From Mycobacterium sp. BK086 (lineage in GTDB: Bacteria; Actinomycetota; Actinomycetes; Mycobacteriales; Mycobacteriaceae), in the NCBI GenBank assembly GCA_004362315.1, contig SNWL01000006.1, positions 186,001 through 250,000 on the forward strand: 64,000 nt of DNA, read 5' to 3'. Below the pieces are notes generated by a model. That model was given only the letters and a program-made list of their open reading frames with translations, made no database searches and was not told where the DNA came from. This document shows, piece after piece, positions 27,048-35,957 of the stretch; position 1 is the first letter of the stretch, and each line of letters starts with the position of its first letter. The translations under genes were made by a program, and so were the position numbers.

Positions 27048-28574
27048 ATGCCTGGCCCGATGATCACTGTCCGGCGACCCCATGACGGCGAAAGGGTCGG
27101 AGAGGTCGCCGATCTCGACGCCGCTCAGGTCGCCGCCCTGTGCGCCGATCTGCGCAAGGCACAGCCGGCATGGGAAGCGCTGGGACCACGGGGCCGCAGC
27201 GCCCACCTCCTGCGCTGGCTCGACTGGTTGCTGGACAACGAACAGCGCCTTCTGAAACTTGTGCAGCAGGAGACCGGCAAGTCGTGGGCCGATGCCGCCA
27301 TGGAGATGTCGGTCGTCGTCGACGTCATCAACTACTTCGCCAAGAATGCCGCAGCGTTCCTCGCGGATCGCGAAGTCAAGCCTGCCGGCCCGGCTAATGC
27401 GTTGCGGCGGTTGCGTGTCCAGGTTCGGCCATACCAGCTGGTCGGTCTCATCACTCCGTGGAACGGTCCGCTGGCCGGCCCGATGATGGACGTGGTGGGG
27501 GCGTTGGTCGCGGGCGCGGCGGTGGTGTCGAAACCCTCGGAAGTCACGCCGTTGACGTGGGCCGAGGCCGTCCGTGGCTGGCGCGAGGAGATCGGGGCTC
27601 CCCCGGTCCTGGCGGCAGCCACCGGATCGGGCGCCACCGGCACGGCGGTCGTCGACCAGGCCGACATGGTGATGTTCACCGGATCGGTGCGGACCGGACG
27701 CGCCATCGCGGTGCGCTGTGCCGAACGACTGATCCCGTGCAGCCTCGAACTCGGCGGCAAGGACGCGTTCATCGTTCTCGCCGATGCCGACCTGGACCGC
27801 GCCGCCGGCGGCGCCGTGTGGGGCGGGATGACCAACTCCGGTCAGGCGTGTATCGGTGTCGAACGCGTCTACGTCGAGGCTCCCGTGTACGACGAATTCG
27901 TCGCCCTGGTCACCCAGAAGGTGAGCGCACTTCGCCAGGGGGTCGACGCTCCCGGCAGTTTCTCGTGTGACATCGGTGCGATGGTGACCGCGTCCCAGGT
28001 CGACATCGTCGCCGCGCACGTCGACGATGCCGTCGCCAAAGGCGCCCGGGTCCTGGTGGGAGGCAAACGGGGGCAGGGCAATTGCTTCGAGCCGACGGTC
28101 CTGGTCGACGTCGACCACAGCATGCGATGCATGCGCGAAGAGACGTTCGGCCCGACCCTGGCGATCATGCGGGTTGCCGATGCCGACGAGGCGATCGACC
28201 TGGCCAACGACTCGGACTACGGATTGAGTTCCAGCCTGTGGACCAGCGACCGGGACAAGGCCGATCGCTTGTCCCGCCGGATCGAAGCCGGCTCGGTGTC
28301 GATCAACAACGCACTCGTCGCCACCTTTCAGCTGCCGATCCCGATGGGCGGCTGGAAGAACTCCGGACTCGGAACTCGGTTCGGCGGAGCGCAGGGAGTG
28401 CTCAAGTACTGCCGCCAGCAGTCGATCGTCGAAGAGCGCGTCACACTGAAATCCGAACCGCTGTGGTATCCGATCGTTCCCGCGCGGTCGCGCCTGATCG
28501 CCCGCGCGGTCCGCCTGCTCGGTGCCCACGATTGGCGGCGGCGCCTGGGACTGGCCGGGAGAGCACCCCGTTGA
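27048..28574 (+). CDS. Aldehyde dehydrogenase, second copy
   Basis: This is a 508-residue ALDH superfamily enzyme with N139 (TPWNGP), base E234 (LELGGKD) and nucleophile C268 (NSGQACIG). It is only distantly related to the ALDH upstream: its C-terminus has an extra basic stretch (RLIARAVRLLGAHDWRRRLG), which may be an amphipathic, membrane-associating tail as seen in some fatty-aldehyde dehydrogenases. GGAG lies about 5 bases before the ATG. Co-occurrence of two ALDHs suggests two aldehydes in the pathway. Confidence 0.9.
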   Translation: MPGPMITVRRPHDGERVGEVADLDAAQVAALCADLRKAQPAWEALGPRGRSAHLLRWLDWLLDNEQRLLKLVQQETGKSWADAAMEMSVVVDVINYFAKNAAAFLADREVKPAGPANALRRLRVQVRPYQLVGLITPWNGPLAGPMMDVVGALVAGAAVVSKPSEVTPLTWAEAVRGWREEIGAPPVLAAATGSGATGTAVVDQADMVMFTGSVRTGRAIAVRCAERLIPCSLELGGKDAFIVLADADLDRAAGGAVWGGMTNSGQACIGVERVYVEAPVYDEFVALVTQKVSALRQGVDAPGSFSCDIGAMVTASQVDIVAAHVDDAVAKGARVLVGGKRGQGNCFEPTVLVDVDHSMRCMREETFGPTLAIMRVADADEAIDLANDSDYGLSSSLWTSDRDKADRLSRRIEAGSVSINNALVATFQLPIPMGGWKNSGLGTRFGGAQGVLKYCRQQSIVEERVTLKSEPLWYPIVPARSRLIARAVRLLGAHDWRRRLGLAGRAPR

Positions 28575-28652
28575 ACCCCCTGCTCCTCGGTATAGTGACG
28601 CCCATGCGACGAGCGGCTGGGCGGTCTCCCCGCAGGCTCAGGGCCACCTGAA

Positions 28653-29306
28653 ATGGCCCGGCCTTCCAAACCGTTGATCAGCCGGACCGCCGCCGTCGAG
28701 GCGTCGATCGACATCATCGATTCCGAGGGGCTGGCCGCCTTCAGCCTCCCGCGTCTGGCGGCGCATCTCGGGGTGCGCGCGCCCTCGCTCTACCACCATT
28801 TCGCGGACAAGAACGAGATCTTGACTGCCGTCGCCCGCCACATCGGCGGCAAGTCAGTGATCAAGCCGCGGCGCCCGCCCGGCCCCGACTGGCCGGAGTA
28901 CTTCGTCAGTCTGGCCTTGAACTTTCGGCAGTCGGTCCTTCGTCACCGCAACGCGGCGTCGGTCCTGATCGAACATCTGCCGCGCGAGACGCTGATCGGC
29001 AGCTTCGAGGACGCGGCCGCGTTCCTCAGCGACTCCGGGGTTCCGGTACACCTGCACGCGCAGATCCTGGACGGCATGGAAACCCTGTGTGTGGGAGCGG
29101 TTCTCACCGAGGCGGTTCGAATGCCCCGTGGCCGTACCGCGCTGTTCCCGCCCTTCGACCCCGAGAAATACCCCAATCTGGCCGACGCGATTCAGGCCAA
29201 TGATCTCACGGTGAAAGAGCTTTTCGCCGACCGGATCCGGAGCTTTCTCTACGGTGTGACCTTGAGCGATTCCTACCGGACCGGCGCCGAGGAAACATCA
29301 GCCTGA
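28653..29306 (+). CDS. TetR-family transcriptional regulator
   Basis: This is a 217-residue TetR protein. The HTH region lies at about residues 13-58 (FSLPRLAAHLGVRAPSLYHHF is the recognition part). The C-terminal half is the ligand pocket. It is the last gene of the CoA-transferase/ALDH unit, 78 bases after the second ALDH. It is the best local candidate to control the divergent operons through the elements at 22833, 23097 and 26996. Its stop is 6 bases from the stop of the convergent FAD oxidoreductase gene. Confidence 0.88.
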   Translation: MARPSKPLISRTAAVEASIDIIDSEGLAAFSLPRLAAHLGVRAPSLYHHFADKNEILTAVARHIGGKSVIKPRRPPGPDWPEYFVSLALNFRQSVLRHRNAASVLIEHLPRETLIGSFEDAAAFLSDSGVPVHLHAQILDGMETLCVGAVLTEAVRMPRGRTALFPPFDPEKYPNLADAIQANDLTVKELFADRIRSFLYGVTLSDSYRTGAEETSA

Positions 29307-29312
29307 CCGCAG

Positions 29313-30698
29313 CTATACAGCGGCAAGACGGCGCGGTAGGCGCAGCAGACCCGCCAAATCGGCAGCGGCCTTCTCGCCGGACACCGTCGCGGTGCACATG
29401 TTCGACGACGAGCGGAAAACCCCCGCCAGCCGGATGCGCGACTTGACCGCGGCCTGCCTGGCCTGGAACTGGCCGAGGTCCTTGTACAGGCCCGGCCTGC
29501 TGTAGACGATCACCTCGTTCCAGCGCGCGATGCGGGTGTAGTCCACGGTGTCGGTCAGCCCGGGGATCACCTTCTCCATCCGGCTCAGGATCTTGTGGCG
29601 GACGGTGTCGTCGTCATCGTCGATGATCTTCTCGGCGAACTCCGTCATGGTCAGGATGTCAAGCAGCCCATGACCTTCCGGTGCACGCCCCGGCGCCTTG
29701 TTGTGCTCGCAGGTGAACCCCATGATGTCGGGATCGACCGGCTCGGGGATGTTGATCACAGACGCGACGATGCCCTTGGGCTTGCGTGTGACTCCGGTGT
29801 TCATGACCACACACTTCGTGTAGCGCAGGCCGCGCAGGAACTGTTCGGAGTACGCGTCGAACCGTCCGGGTGCCATGGCGGGAATCGTGTCACCGCGCGC
29901 GGTCAGAACCGCACCCGAACCGCTGTCGGTGTGGGACACACCGTCGGCGTCGGTCCATATCACCGTGACACCGTCGCGACTCTCCGTGATCTCATGCACG
30001 GTTGCGGACAGCCGAATGTCCAATCCTGTTGACAGGCGGTCGATATACGTCGAGTAGCCATCCCGGAAGGCGTACAGCTTGCTACCCAGGATGTTGTAGA
30101 GCATGAAGAACAGCTCGAGATTGGAGATGGCATCGCCGCGCACACCGAGAACACCGCGGACCGTCGAGTTGATCACATAGTCGTACACCTCGCCGGACAA
30201 TCCGAGATGCAGCGAGCAGTACTCCCGCGGGGTCATGGTGTCGAATGCCGAAGCGCGCGAAAGGTCTTCGTAGTTCAGCAGCTTGCTCGCCCGGGTCGCG
30301 TCGACGCCGAACCGGGCCATCAGCGCCTTCGACTTCAGCGATACCAGCGGGGTCCTGAGGATGTCGGAGAACAGGTGATCCGACCGCAGGTTGTGAATCA
30401 CGTTGTCACGGGCGAATCCGATGATCGAGCCCGCCGGGATCAGGTCGGGTCCACTGCCGATTTCATGGGCGAGCTTCACCACCGGCTCGTAGGCGCTCGG
30501 CAGGATCGTCGCGCCTTCCTCCATGAGGTAGCCCTGCTCGCGGTGGGTGTGGATCATGCCGCCGGTCCGATCGCGCTTCTCCAGGACGACACTCGGAATG
30601 CCTTGTTCGCGAAGGCGATACGCCGCCGTCAGTCCCGATGGGCCGGCTCCGACGATGAAGACCGGCCCGGCATCGACCTGGGCATCGGTGGTGGTCAT
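29313..30698 (-). CDS. FAD-dependent oxidoreductase, amine-oxidase/protoporphyrinogen-oxidase fold
   Basis: This is a 461-residue flavoprotein. The ADP-binding loop is VFIVGAGPSGLTAAYRL (13-29), followed by the GG motif (RTGGMIHT). The segment EHNKAPGRAPEGHG (331-344) is shared almost word for word with the enzymes at 42.1, 50.7, 52.8 and 61.1 kb. The fold is that of PF01593 desaturases/oxidases; substrate unknown. ATG 30698 overlaps the TetR stop by 4 bases. Operon order is AveC-like, TetR, this gene. Confidence 0.87.
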   Translation of the reverse strand: MTTTDAQVDAGPVFIVGAGPSGLTAAYRLREQGIPSVVLEKRDRTGGMIHTHREQGYLMEEGATILPSAYEPVVKLAHEIGSGPDLIPAGSIIGFARDNVIHNLRSDHLFSDILRTPLVSLKSKALMARFGVDATRASKLLNYEDLSRASAFDTMTPREYCSLHLGLSGEVYDYVINSTVRGVLGVRGDAISNLELFFMLYNILGSKLYAFRDGYSTYIDRLSTGLDIRLSATVHEITESRDGVTVIWTDADGVSHTDSGSGAVLTARGDTIPAMAPGRFDAYSEQFLRGLRYTKCVVMNTGVTRKPKGIVASVINIPEPVDPDIMGFTCEHNKAPGRAPEGHGLLDILTMTEFAEKIIDDDDDTVRHKILSRMEKVIPGLTDTVDYTRIARWNEVIVYSRPGLYKDLGQFQARQAAVKSRIRLAGVFRSSSNMCTATVSGEKAAADLAGLLRLPRRLAAV

Positions 30699-31303
30699 CC
30701 TGAGGTTCCCTTCTTGTGGACGACGAGAGATGAGAGAACGAAGTCGGCCACCATGGCGCGTTCGGCCTCGGCGTCGAGGTCTTCCCGCAACATCAGCATC
30801 AGGTAGACACCGCGCAGCCATTCGACGACCCGCTCGTCGCTGACGTCCGGCCGGAGCTCACCCTGCTCACGGCCGCGGCGCAGCATCGGCCCGAGGACGT
30901 CGGCGACGATGGCCTGCATCGCCGAGTCGTGCCCGGTGATCAACCGGTGCAGGGACACCGTCGTCGTGGTGTCGAGCAGGTGATGCAGTTCGGGATCCGA
31001 ACGCGCGGCATCGACGGTGGCGATCGATGTTTCGACGAGCAGCTCTGCGAACGACGCGTCCTGCGCGGCGATGGGTCGGATGCCCTCACCCAGCTCCTGC
31101 AGCCGCCCGACGATTGCGGCCTCGGTGATCTCGGGGCGGGTGAGGCCGAGCCGGTAGACACCGGTGCGGCCGATACCAGCCTCCTTGGCGATGTCGTGCA
31201 TGGTGGTCCGGTCGACCCCGAAGCGAGCGAAGCAGCGACGGGCCGCGGCCACGACGCGACTGAGCAGAACGGGGTCGTGGTTCTCGGCAAGCATGGCAGC
31301 CAT
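30695..31303 (-). CDS. TetR-family transcriptional regulator
   Basis: This is a 202-residue TetR protein. The HTH (about 15-60) reads FGVDRTTMHDIAKEAGIGRTGVYRL. It lies between an AveC-like gene (TAA immediately followed by its ATG at 31303) and an FAD oxidoreductase gene (ATGA overlap), so it is translated as part of the operon it probably controls. A GGAAC-N7-GTTCC element upstream of the operon (32390-32406) is a candidate operator. An in-frame ATG at 31294 is an alternative start. Confidence 0.87.
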   Translation of the reverse strand: MAAMLAENHDPVLLSRVVAAARRCFARFGVDRTTMHDIAKEAGIGRTGVYRLGLTRPEITEAAIVGRLQELGEGIRPIAAQDASFAELLVETSIATVDAARSDPELHHLLDTTTTVSLHRLITGHDSAMQAIVADVLGPMLRRGREQGELRPDVSDERVVEWLRGVYLMLMLREDLDAEAERAMVADFVLSSLVVHKKGTSG

Positions 31304-32371
31304 TTAACCGGCGCCCCCGTACGTGTGTTGCAGTTGATCGAGGTACTGGTTGGGGCAGAGCGGTTTTCCGGGCTGGCCGCAATAGATGCTGCCCTGTTGG
31401 TAGGACGGCAATACCGGGATGCTGTCCACGTCGCCAGTCATCGACATCCAGTCGTTGGGAATCTGGTAGGCGGCCACAGTGGTGAAGCCGGCCCATCCGA
31501 TGACCGCGAGGGTCGACAAACCTGTCTTGGCCTTCGACCCGAGCGCGAGTGCGTCGACATCGCGATCGACCGCACACCGGCCGTTCGCATCCCGGGAGTC
31601 GCGCAGCCAGGTGAACATCAGGCAGTAGGCGGAGATGAAGAGCAGCTCCGTGACGGGCAGCCGGTGCGTCGTATCTGCCCACAGGGTCAACGCATTCGGC
31701 GACGAGATGTAGGTGTAGACGCCGGTGCGATTCCACGTGGTGGCCAGGCACCCGAACACCGCCATGAACGTCACGAGCACGATCGCGTACAGGGCGACGG
31801 TGCTGACCCGCGGCAGCCGTCTGCGTAGGAGATCGAGATAGGCGCAGCCGACGATGGCGGCGCCGACACCGAGCCAGATGTAGGCGGGCATACACCACCC
31901 AAGACTCCAGGCCCAGCGTTCCCCTTGGGGCGCCGCGAATCCGGGAAATTGGGCGGCCCAGGTGCCCAGGTTGAGCGAGTGCGCATTCATCGCCCAGGTG
32001 GGGTTGAACATTTGACACATCACGTCCAGTACCGACGCGAAAAGCCCACCGAGGAAGAGCTTTCCGTCCAATGTCACCGTGCGTGACCGGTATGCGGGCC
32101 GCAGCAACGAGCACCAGAGCAGGAGCACGAACACCGAGAGGCTGAGCCCCTCGGTCAGCCGGATCACCCATTCGAAGGCGTACGGATCGGGGCCCGGATC
32201 GACGGGCCGAGCCTGTGGCGATGTCAGCCAGCCGGCCCAGCACGTGATGGCCAGGCCCACCAGCGCCGCGCCACCGCACGCCCAGACGAACACGGTGCCT
32301 GCCGGCCGCGCACGTCGGGCACCGGTGGCGTCCTGCTCGGCCACCGCGTCCGTCGCATCCGTCACCGCCAC
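31304..32371 (-). CDS. AveC-like (spirocyclase-family) integral membrane protein
   Basis: This 355-residue protein has about six to seven hydrophobic helices and a hydrophilic Cys/Pro-containing tail (SIYCGQPGKPLCPNQY). It resembles proteins annotated as the spirocyclase AveC family, named after the avermectin spiroketal cyclase; related proteins are common in mycobacteria and their reactions are mostly unknown. It is first in an operon with TetR and an FAD oxidoreductase. A second AveC-like gene at 60.0 kb has the same pairing (AveC then FAD oxidoreductase), which points to a shared two-enzyme step in the membrane. Confidence 0.7.
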   Translation of the reverse strand: MAVTDATDAVAEQDATGARRARPAGTVFVWACGGAALVGLAITCWAGWLTSPQARPVDPGPDPYAFEWVIRLTEGLSLSVFVLLLWCSLLRPAYRSRTVTLDGKLFLGGLFASVLDVMCQMFNPTWAMNAHSLNLGTWAAQFPGFAAPQGERWAWSLGWCMPAYIWLGVGAAIVGCAYLDLLRRRLPRVSTVALYAIVLVTFMAVFGCLATTWNRTGVYTYISSPNALTLWADTTHRLPVTELLFISAYCLMFTWLRDSRDANGRCAVDRDVDALALGSKAKTGLSTLAVIGWAGFTTVAAYQIPNDWMSMTGDVDSIPVLPSYQQGSIYCGQPGKPLCPNQYLDQLQHTYGGAG

Positions 32372-32922
32372 CCGGGCAAGGTAGCACGTGGAACAAATAT
32401 CGTTCCGCGTTCCAACGAAACTGACGAGGCTGTATATATGGGGCCGTCACACTCGCCTGACGAGCGATTTCGGCGCGCTAACCGCCGCTGAGCGAACGAA
32501 AGCGCGCCGAATCCGCCAGTCGGCCGCCGCGGAACGGCCAACGCTGCGGGTTTGCGGGGCGCCGGCAGCGCCCATATCGCGAGGCCCGGCCGTTATGCAT
32601 CGGTTGCCCGCCCGAGCAGCTCGGTCTGCTATTTTAGTCAAAAATAGATTAAAATTTATCCGGCACGACCCGCCTTCCGGCCGACGGACGGGCGGGATTA
32701 GAAGCTGCTTTGCACCGGATGCAAGTTGAGGTATCTTTATGAGACGCTACAGCTCTAAATAGCTACGTGCCTGCTCGAGGCCATTTTGAGTGTTGAGTGT
32801 GTGCCGCAGCCGAGGACCATTGCGTAATGGACAAAATATAATGTACGTTCTTTGTTGCATGTAATAGAGACCTGCGTCACACTGTTCCGAAGCCGCAGAC
32901 CACACCACGATCGGAGGTCAAG
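32372..32922. other. 551-base non-coding, AT-rich region upstream of the mce operon
   Basis: I see no convincing gene here; composition departs from the neighbours, with AT-rich tracts at 32390-32410, 32625-32665 and 32740-32860. Contents: GGAAC-N7-GTTCC (32390-32406) close to the divergent AveC operon; CTATTTT-AGTCA-AAAATAG, a 7-bp-arm inverted repeat (32629-32647); and a perfect TATAAT (32837-32842) about 80 bases before the first mce gene, without a clear -35 box. The ribosome site GGAGG is at 32913-32917. It probably contains promoters of both divergent operons; an unannotated small RNA is possible. Confidence 0.6.
32390..32406. promoter_or_regulatory. Candidate operator of the AveC-TetR-FAD operon
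   Basis: GGAAC and GTTCC form 5-bp arms around 7 bases (aaatatc). The site lies 19 bases before the AveC-like start and resembles, with one extra base in the middle, the TetR operator core GGAACGAATTCGTTC at 13361. The co-transcribed TetR at 30695 is the natural candidate binder. Confidence 0.45.
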
Positions 32923-33732
32923 ATGGGGCAAGTTGCTCCGGCAACGCCTCAGCGAAGCCTGGCCCGTGGCGCTGTGTCGGCGGTGTCAAAACCAGCAATC
33001 GCGGTGGGGGGCTTCGTCGCGATGTGTCTGGACACCTTCGTGCTGATGTTCAAGCCGCCGTTCGCCTGGCGTGAGTTCCTATTGCAGAGCTGGTTCGTGG
33101 CACGCGTGTCGATCGTGCCGACCATCATGCTGTCGATACCGTTCACCGTTCTCACGGTGTTCGTGCTGAACATCCTGCTCATCGAGTTCGGTGCCGCCGA
33201 CTACTCCGGCACCGGCACCGCGCTCGGGGCCATCACGCAGATCGGTCCCGTCGTCACCGTGCTCGTGGTGGCCGGCGCCGGCGCCACCGCCATGTGCGCG
33301 GATCTCGGCGCGCGGACCATCCGCGAGGAGCTCGACGCGCTGCGGGTTCTCGGTATCAACCCGATCCAGTCGCTCGTCGTGCCGCGGGTCCTGGCCGCCA
33401 CCGGCGTCGCCCTCCTGCTGAATTCGATCGTGTCGGTCATCGGACTGGGCGGCGGTTTCCTGTTCTCCGTCTTCGTTCAGCACGTGACGCCCGGTGCGTT
33501 CGCCGCCGGGATGACGATCCTCGTCGGTCCGGTCGAAGTGATCGTCGCCCTGTGCAAGGCCGCGGTCTTCGGCCTGGCGGCCAGCCTGATCGCCTGCTAC
33601 AAGGGCATCTCGGTGGGCGGTGGTCCGGCGGGTGTCGGTAATGCGGTCAACGAGACGGTCGTGCTCTCCTTCATGGCCCTGTTCTTCATCAACGTCATCG
33701 CGACCGCCATCGGCGTCGAGGCGGCGAAATGA
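32923..33732 (+). CDS. yrbEA: MCE-system ABC permease, YrbEA
   Basis: This is a 269-residue MlaE/YrbE-type integral membrane permease, the first gene of a complete mce operon. It has the family's EELDALRVLGINPIQSLVVPRVLA segment (about 141-164) between membrane helices. YrbEA and YrbEB form the inner-membrane channel of Mce lipid importers, driven by a separately encoded ATPase (MceG/Mkl). GGAGG precedes the ATG by 5 bases. It overlaps yrbEB by 4 bases. The subtype number of the operon cannot be fixed from sequence alone. Confidence 0.93.
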   Translation: MGQVAPATPQRSLARGAVSAVSKPAIAVGGFVAMCLDTFVLMFKPPFAWREFLLQSWFVARVSIVPTIMLSIPFTVLTVFVLNILLIEFGAADYSGTGTALGAITQIGPVVTVLVVAGAGATAMCADLGARTIREELDALRVLGINPIQSLVVPRVLAATGVALLLNSIVSVIGLGGGFLFSVFVQHVTPGAFAAGMTILVGPVEVIVALCKAAVFGLAASLIACYKGISVGGGPAGVGNAVNETVVLSFMALFFINVIATAIGVEAAK

Positions 33733-34583
33733 CGACGGCTCGGCCCAGCAAGCGATTGGGCAGGCTCAGCGGCGCGGCCAGAGGATTCGGCAAGGGGTGG
33801 GAAGCCGTCGGATTCCAGATGGCGTTCTACACCCGAACCATCGCGGAGATCCGAAACGCGTTCGTACACTACAAACTCGAGATCATCCGGCTCATCGCGC
33901 AGATGAGCTTGGGCACCGGCGCCCTGGCCGTCATCGGCGGAACCGTCGTGATCATCGGATTCCTCACGCTCTCCGCGGGCGCGATCATCGCCGTCCAGGG
34001 CTACAACTCACTGGCCGGTATCGGTGTGGAAGCACTCACCGGCTTCATCTCGGCCTACGCCAACGTCCGGATCATCGCCCCCGTCGTGGCCGGCATCGGC
34101 CTGGCCGCGACGATCGGCGCGGGCGCTACCGCCCAACTCGGCGCAATGCGCATCAGCGAGGAGATCGACGCCCTCGAAGTGATGGGCATCCGGTCGATCG
34201 CCTACCTGGCCTCCACCCGCGTCGTGGCCGGTGTCATGGTCGTCATCCCGCTCTACTGCATCGCGGTGATTGCCTCGTTTTTCGCCGCGCGGATGGGCAC
34301 CACCTTTGGCTACGGGCAGTCCACTGGCGTCTACGACCACTACTTCAATACGTTCCTGCATTCGACCGACCTGATCTGGTCGTTCTTTCAAGCGGTCGTG
34401 ATCGGCATCGTCGTGATGCTGGTGCACACCTACTACGGGTACACGGCCACCGGCGGACCGGCCGGCGTCGGTGAGGCGGTCGGTCGCGCGGTGCGCACCT
34501 CGCTCATCGCCGCCGCATTCGTCTCGGTCATCATCACGCTGTCGGTGTACGGGCAGTCCGGCAACTTCGACCTTTCCGGGTAG
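33729..34583 (+). CDS. yrbEB: MCE-system ABC permease, YrbEB
   Basis: This 284-residue partner permease has the same conserved cytoplasmic segment (ISEEIDALEVMGIRSIAYLASTRV, about 152-175), typical of the MlaE family. It pairs with YrbEA in the plasma membrane. The start overlaps the yrbEA stop (ATGA) and the stop is 2 bases before mceA, so translation is coupled. Confidence 0.93.
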   Translation: MTTARPSKRLGRLSGAARGFGKGWEAVGFQMAFYTRTIAEIRNAFVHYKLEIIRLIAQMSLGTGALAVIGGTVVIIGFLTLSAGAIIAVQGYNSLAGIGVEALTGFISAYANVRIIAPVVAGIGLAATIGAGATAQLGAMRISEEIDALEVMGIRSIAYLASTRVVAGVMVVIPLYCIAVIASFFAARMGTTFGYGQSTGVYDHYFNTFLHSTDLIWSFFQAVVIGIVVMLVHTYYGYTATGGPAGVGEAVGRAVRTSLIAAAFVSVIITLSVYGQSGNFDLSG

Positions 34584-34585
34584 CG

Positions 34586-35920
34586 ATGTTCGACGACCGA
34601 AGGAACATGCGTATCAAGCCGGCCTGGTGGACGGCCATCCTGCTCGCGCTGATCGTCTTTCTGGTGCTGATGACGATCACCTTGTTCACCGGCACATTCC
34701 GCAGCTTCGTAGCGGTGACGCTGACGTCGGACCGATCGGGACTGATCCTGGAATCCGGCGGGAAGGTCAAGCTGCGCGGGGTGCAGGTCGGCCGTATCGC
34801 CTCGGTCACGGGGACCGGCCGCAATGTCTCCGTGCGGCTGAACCTCTTTCCCGAGGCCGTCGCCGACATCCCGCAGAATGTCGGCGCACAGATCAAGGCG
34901 ACCACGGCATTCGGCGCCAAATACGTCGACCTGATCTACCCGGATCACCCTAGTCCACAACGGATTACGGCCGGAACGGTCTTGACGTCTCGCAATGTCA
35001 GCACCGAGGTCAACACCGTCTTCGAGAACCTGAGCAAGTTCATCACGAAGCTCGACCCGATGAAGCTCAACGCCACACTGACCGCCATCGCCGATGGCGT
35101 ACGCGGACAGGGTGAGCGGATCGGCCAGGCGACGGTCGATGCCAACCAGGTCCTGCTCGCGATCAATCCGCGAATGGACACCGTCGCCGAAGACTGGCGC
35201 TCCTTCAAGGGATTTTCCGATGCGTACGCCGGCGCCGCATCGGACATCATGAAGATACTGGACTCGGCCAGCGTCACCAGCACGACGATCACCGATCACT
35301 CCGCGCAGCTCAACACCGCACTTCTCAACAGCATCGGCTTCTCTCAGAGTGGCGCAAATGTGCTCGGCCGCAACGGCAACGATCTGGTGCACCTGATGGA
35401 CACGCTGGTCCCGACAACCGATCTGCTGCACAAGTACGACCCGACCTTCACCTGTACCTTGCAGGGCTCCGTGTGGTTCCTCAACAACGGCGGCCTGGAA
35501 GCGATGGGCGGCAACAAGAAATCGGTCATCCTCGACGCCGCCCTGATGCCGGCCGAGGATCCGTACAAGTACCCGGACAACCTGCCGATCGTCGCCGCCA
35601 AGGGCGGACCGGGCGGCAAGCCGTCCTGCGGGTCCCTTCCCGACCCGAGCAAGAACTTCCCGGTGCGCCAATTGGTGACCAACACCGGCTGGGGTACCGG
35701 CCTGGACTTGCGCCCGAACCCAGGCACCGGCAACCCGTGGCTGTACAACTGGTTCCCGGTCACCAAGGGTGTGCCGGAACCGCCACGGCCGCATGGGGAC
35801 GGCGTTCCGGCGATCGGCCCGGTCCCGTATCCGGGCGCACCGCCCTACGGCGCTCCCCTCTACGGACCAGATGGCGCCCCGCTGTATCCGCCAGGCCCCG
35901 CGTATCCCCCCGGATCCTGA
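34586..35920 (+). CDS. mceA: MceA, lipid-import protein
   Basis: This is a 444-residue Mce protein. A single N-terminal helix (about 14-37) anchors it in the plasma membrane, followed by the MCE domain (FVAVTLTSDRSGLILESGGKVKLRGVQVGRIASV, about 43-76) and a long helical region that forms the hydrophobic tunnel in Mce complexes. The C-terminal about 40 residues are a Pro/Gly/Tyr repeat (PGAPPYGAPLYGPDG), expected to be disordered. Residue 8 is also a methionine, so a slightly shorter start is possible. Confidence 0.92.
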   Translation: MFDDRRNMRIKPAWWTAILLALIVFLVLMTITLFTGTFRSFVAVTLTSDRSGLILESGGKVKLRGVQVGRIASVTGTGRNVSVRLNLFPEAVADIPQNVGAQIKATTAFGAKYVDLIYPDHPSPQRITAGTVLTSRNVSTEVNTVFENLSKFITKLDPMKLNATLTAIADGVRGQGERIGQATVDANQVLLAINPRMDTVAEDWRSFKGFSDAYAGAASDIMKILDSASVTSTTITDHSAQLNTALLNSIGFSQSGANVLGRNGNDLVHLMDTLVPTTDLLHKYDPTFTCTLQGSVWFLNNGGLEAMGGNKKSVILDAALMPAEDPYKYPDNLPIVAAKGGPGGKPSCGSLPDPSKNFPVRQLVTNTGWGTGLDLRPNPGTGNPWLYNWFPVTKGVPEPPRPHGDGVPAIGPVPYPGAPPYGAPLYGPDGAPLYPPGPAYPPGS

Positions 35921-35957
35921 ACCACCCAGCCACGAAGCGCATACCAAGGAGAAGTAG

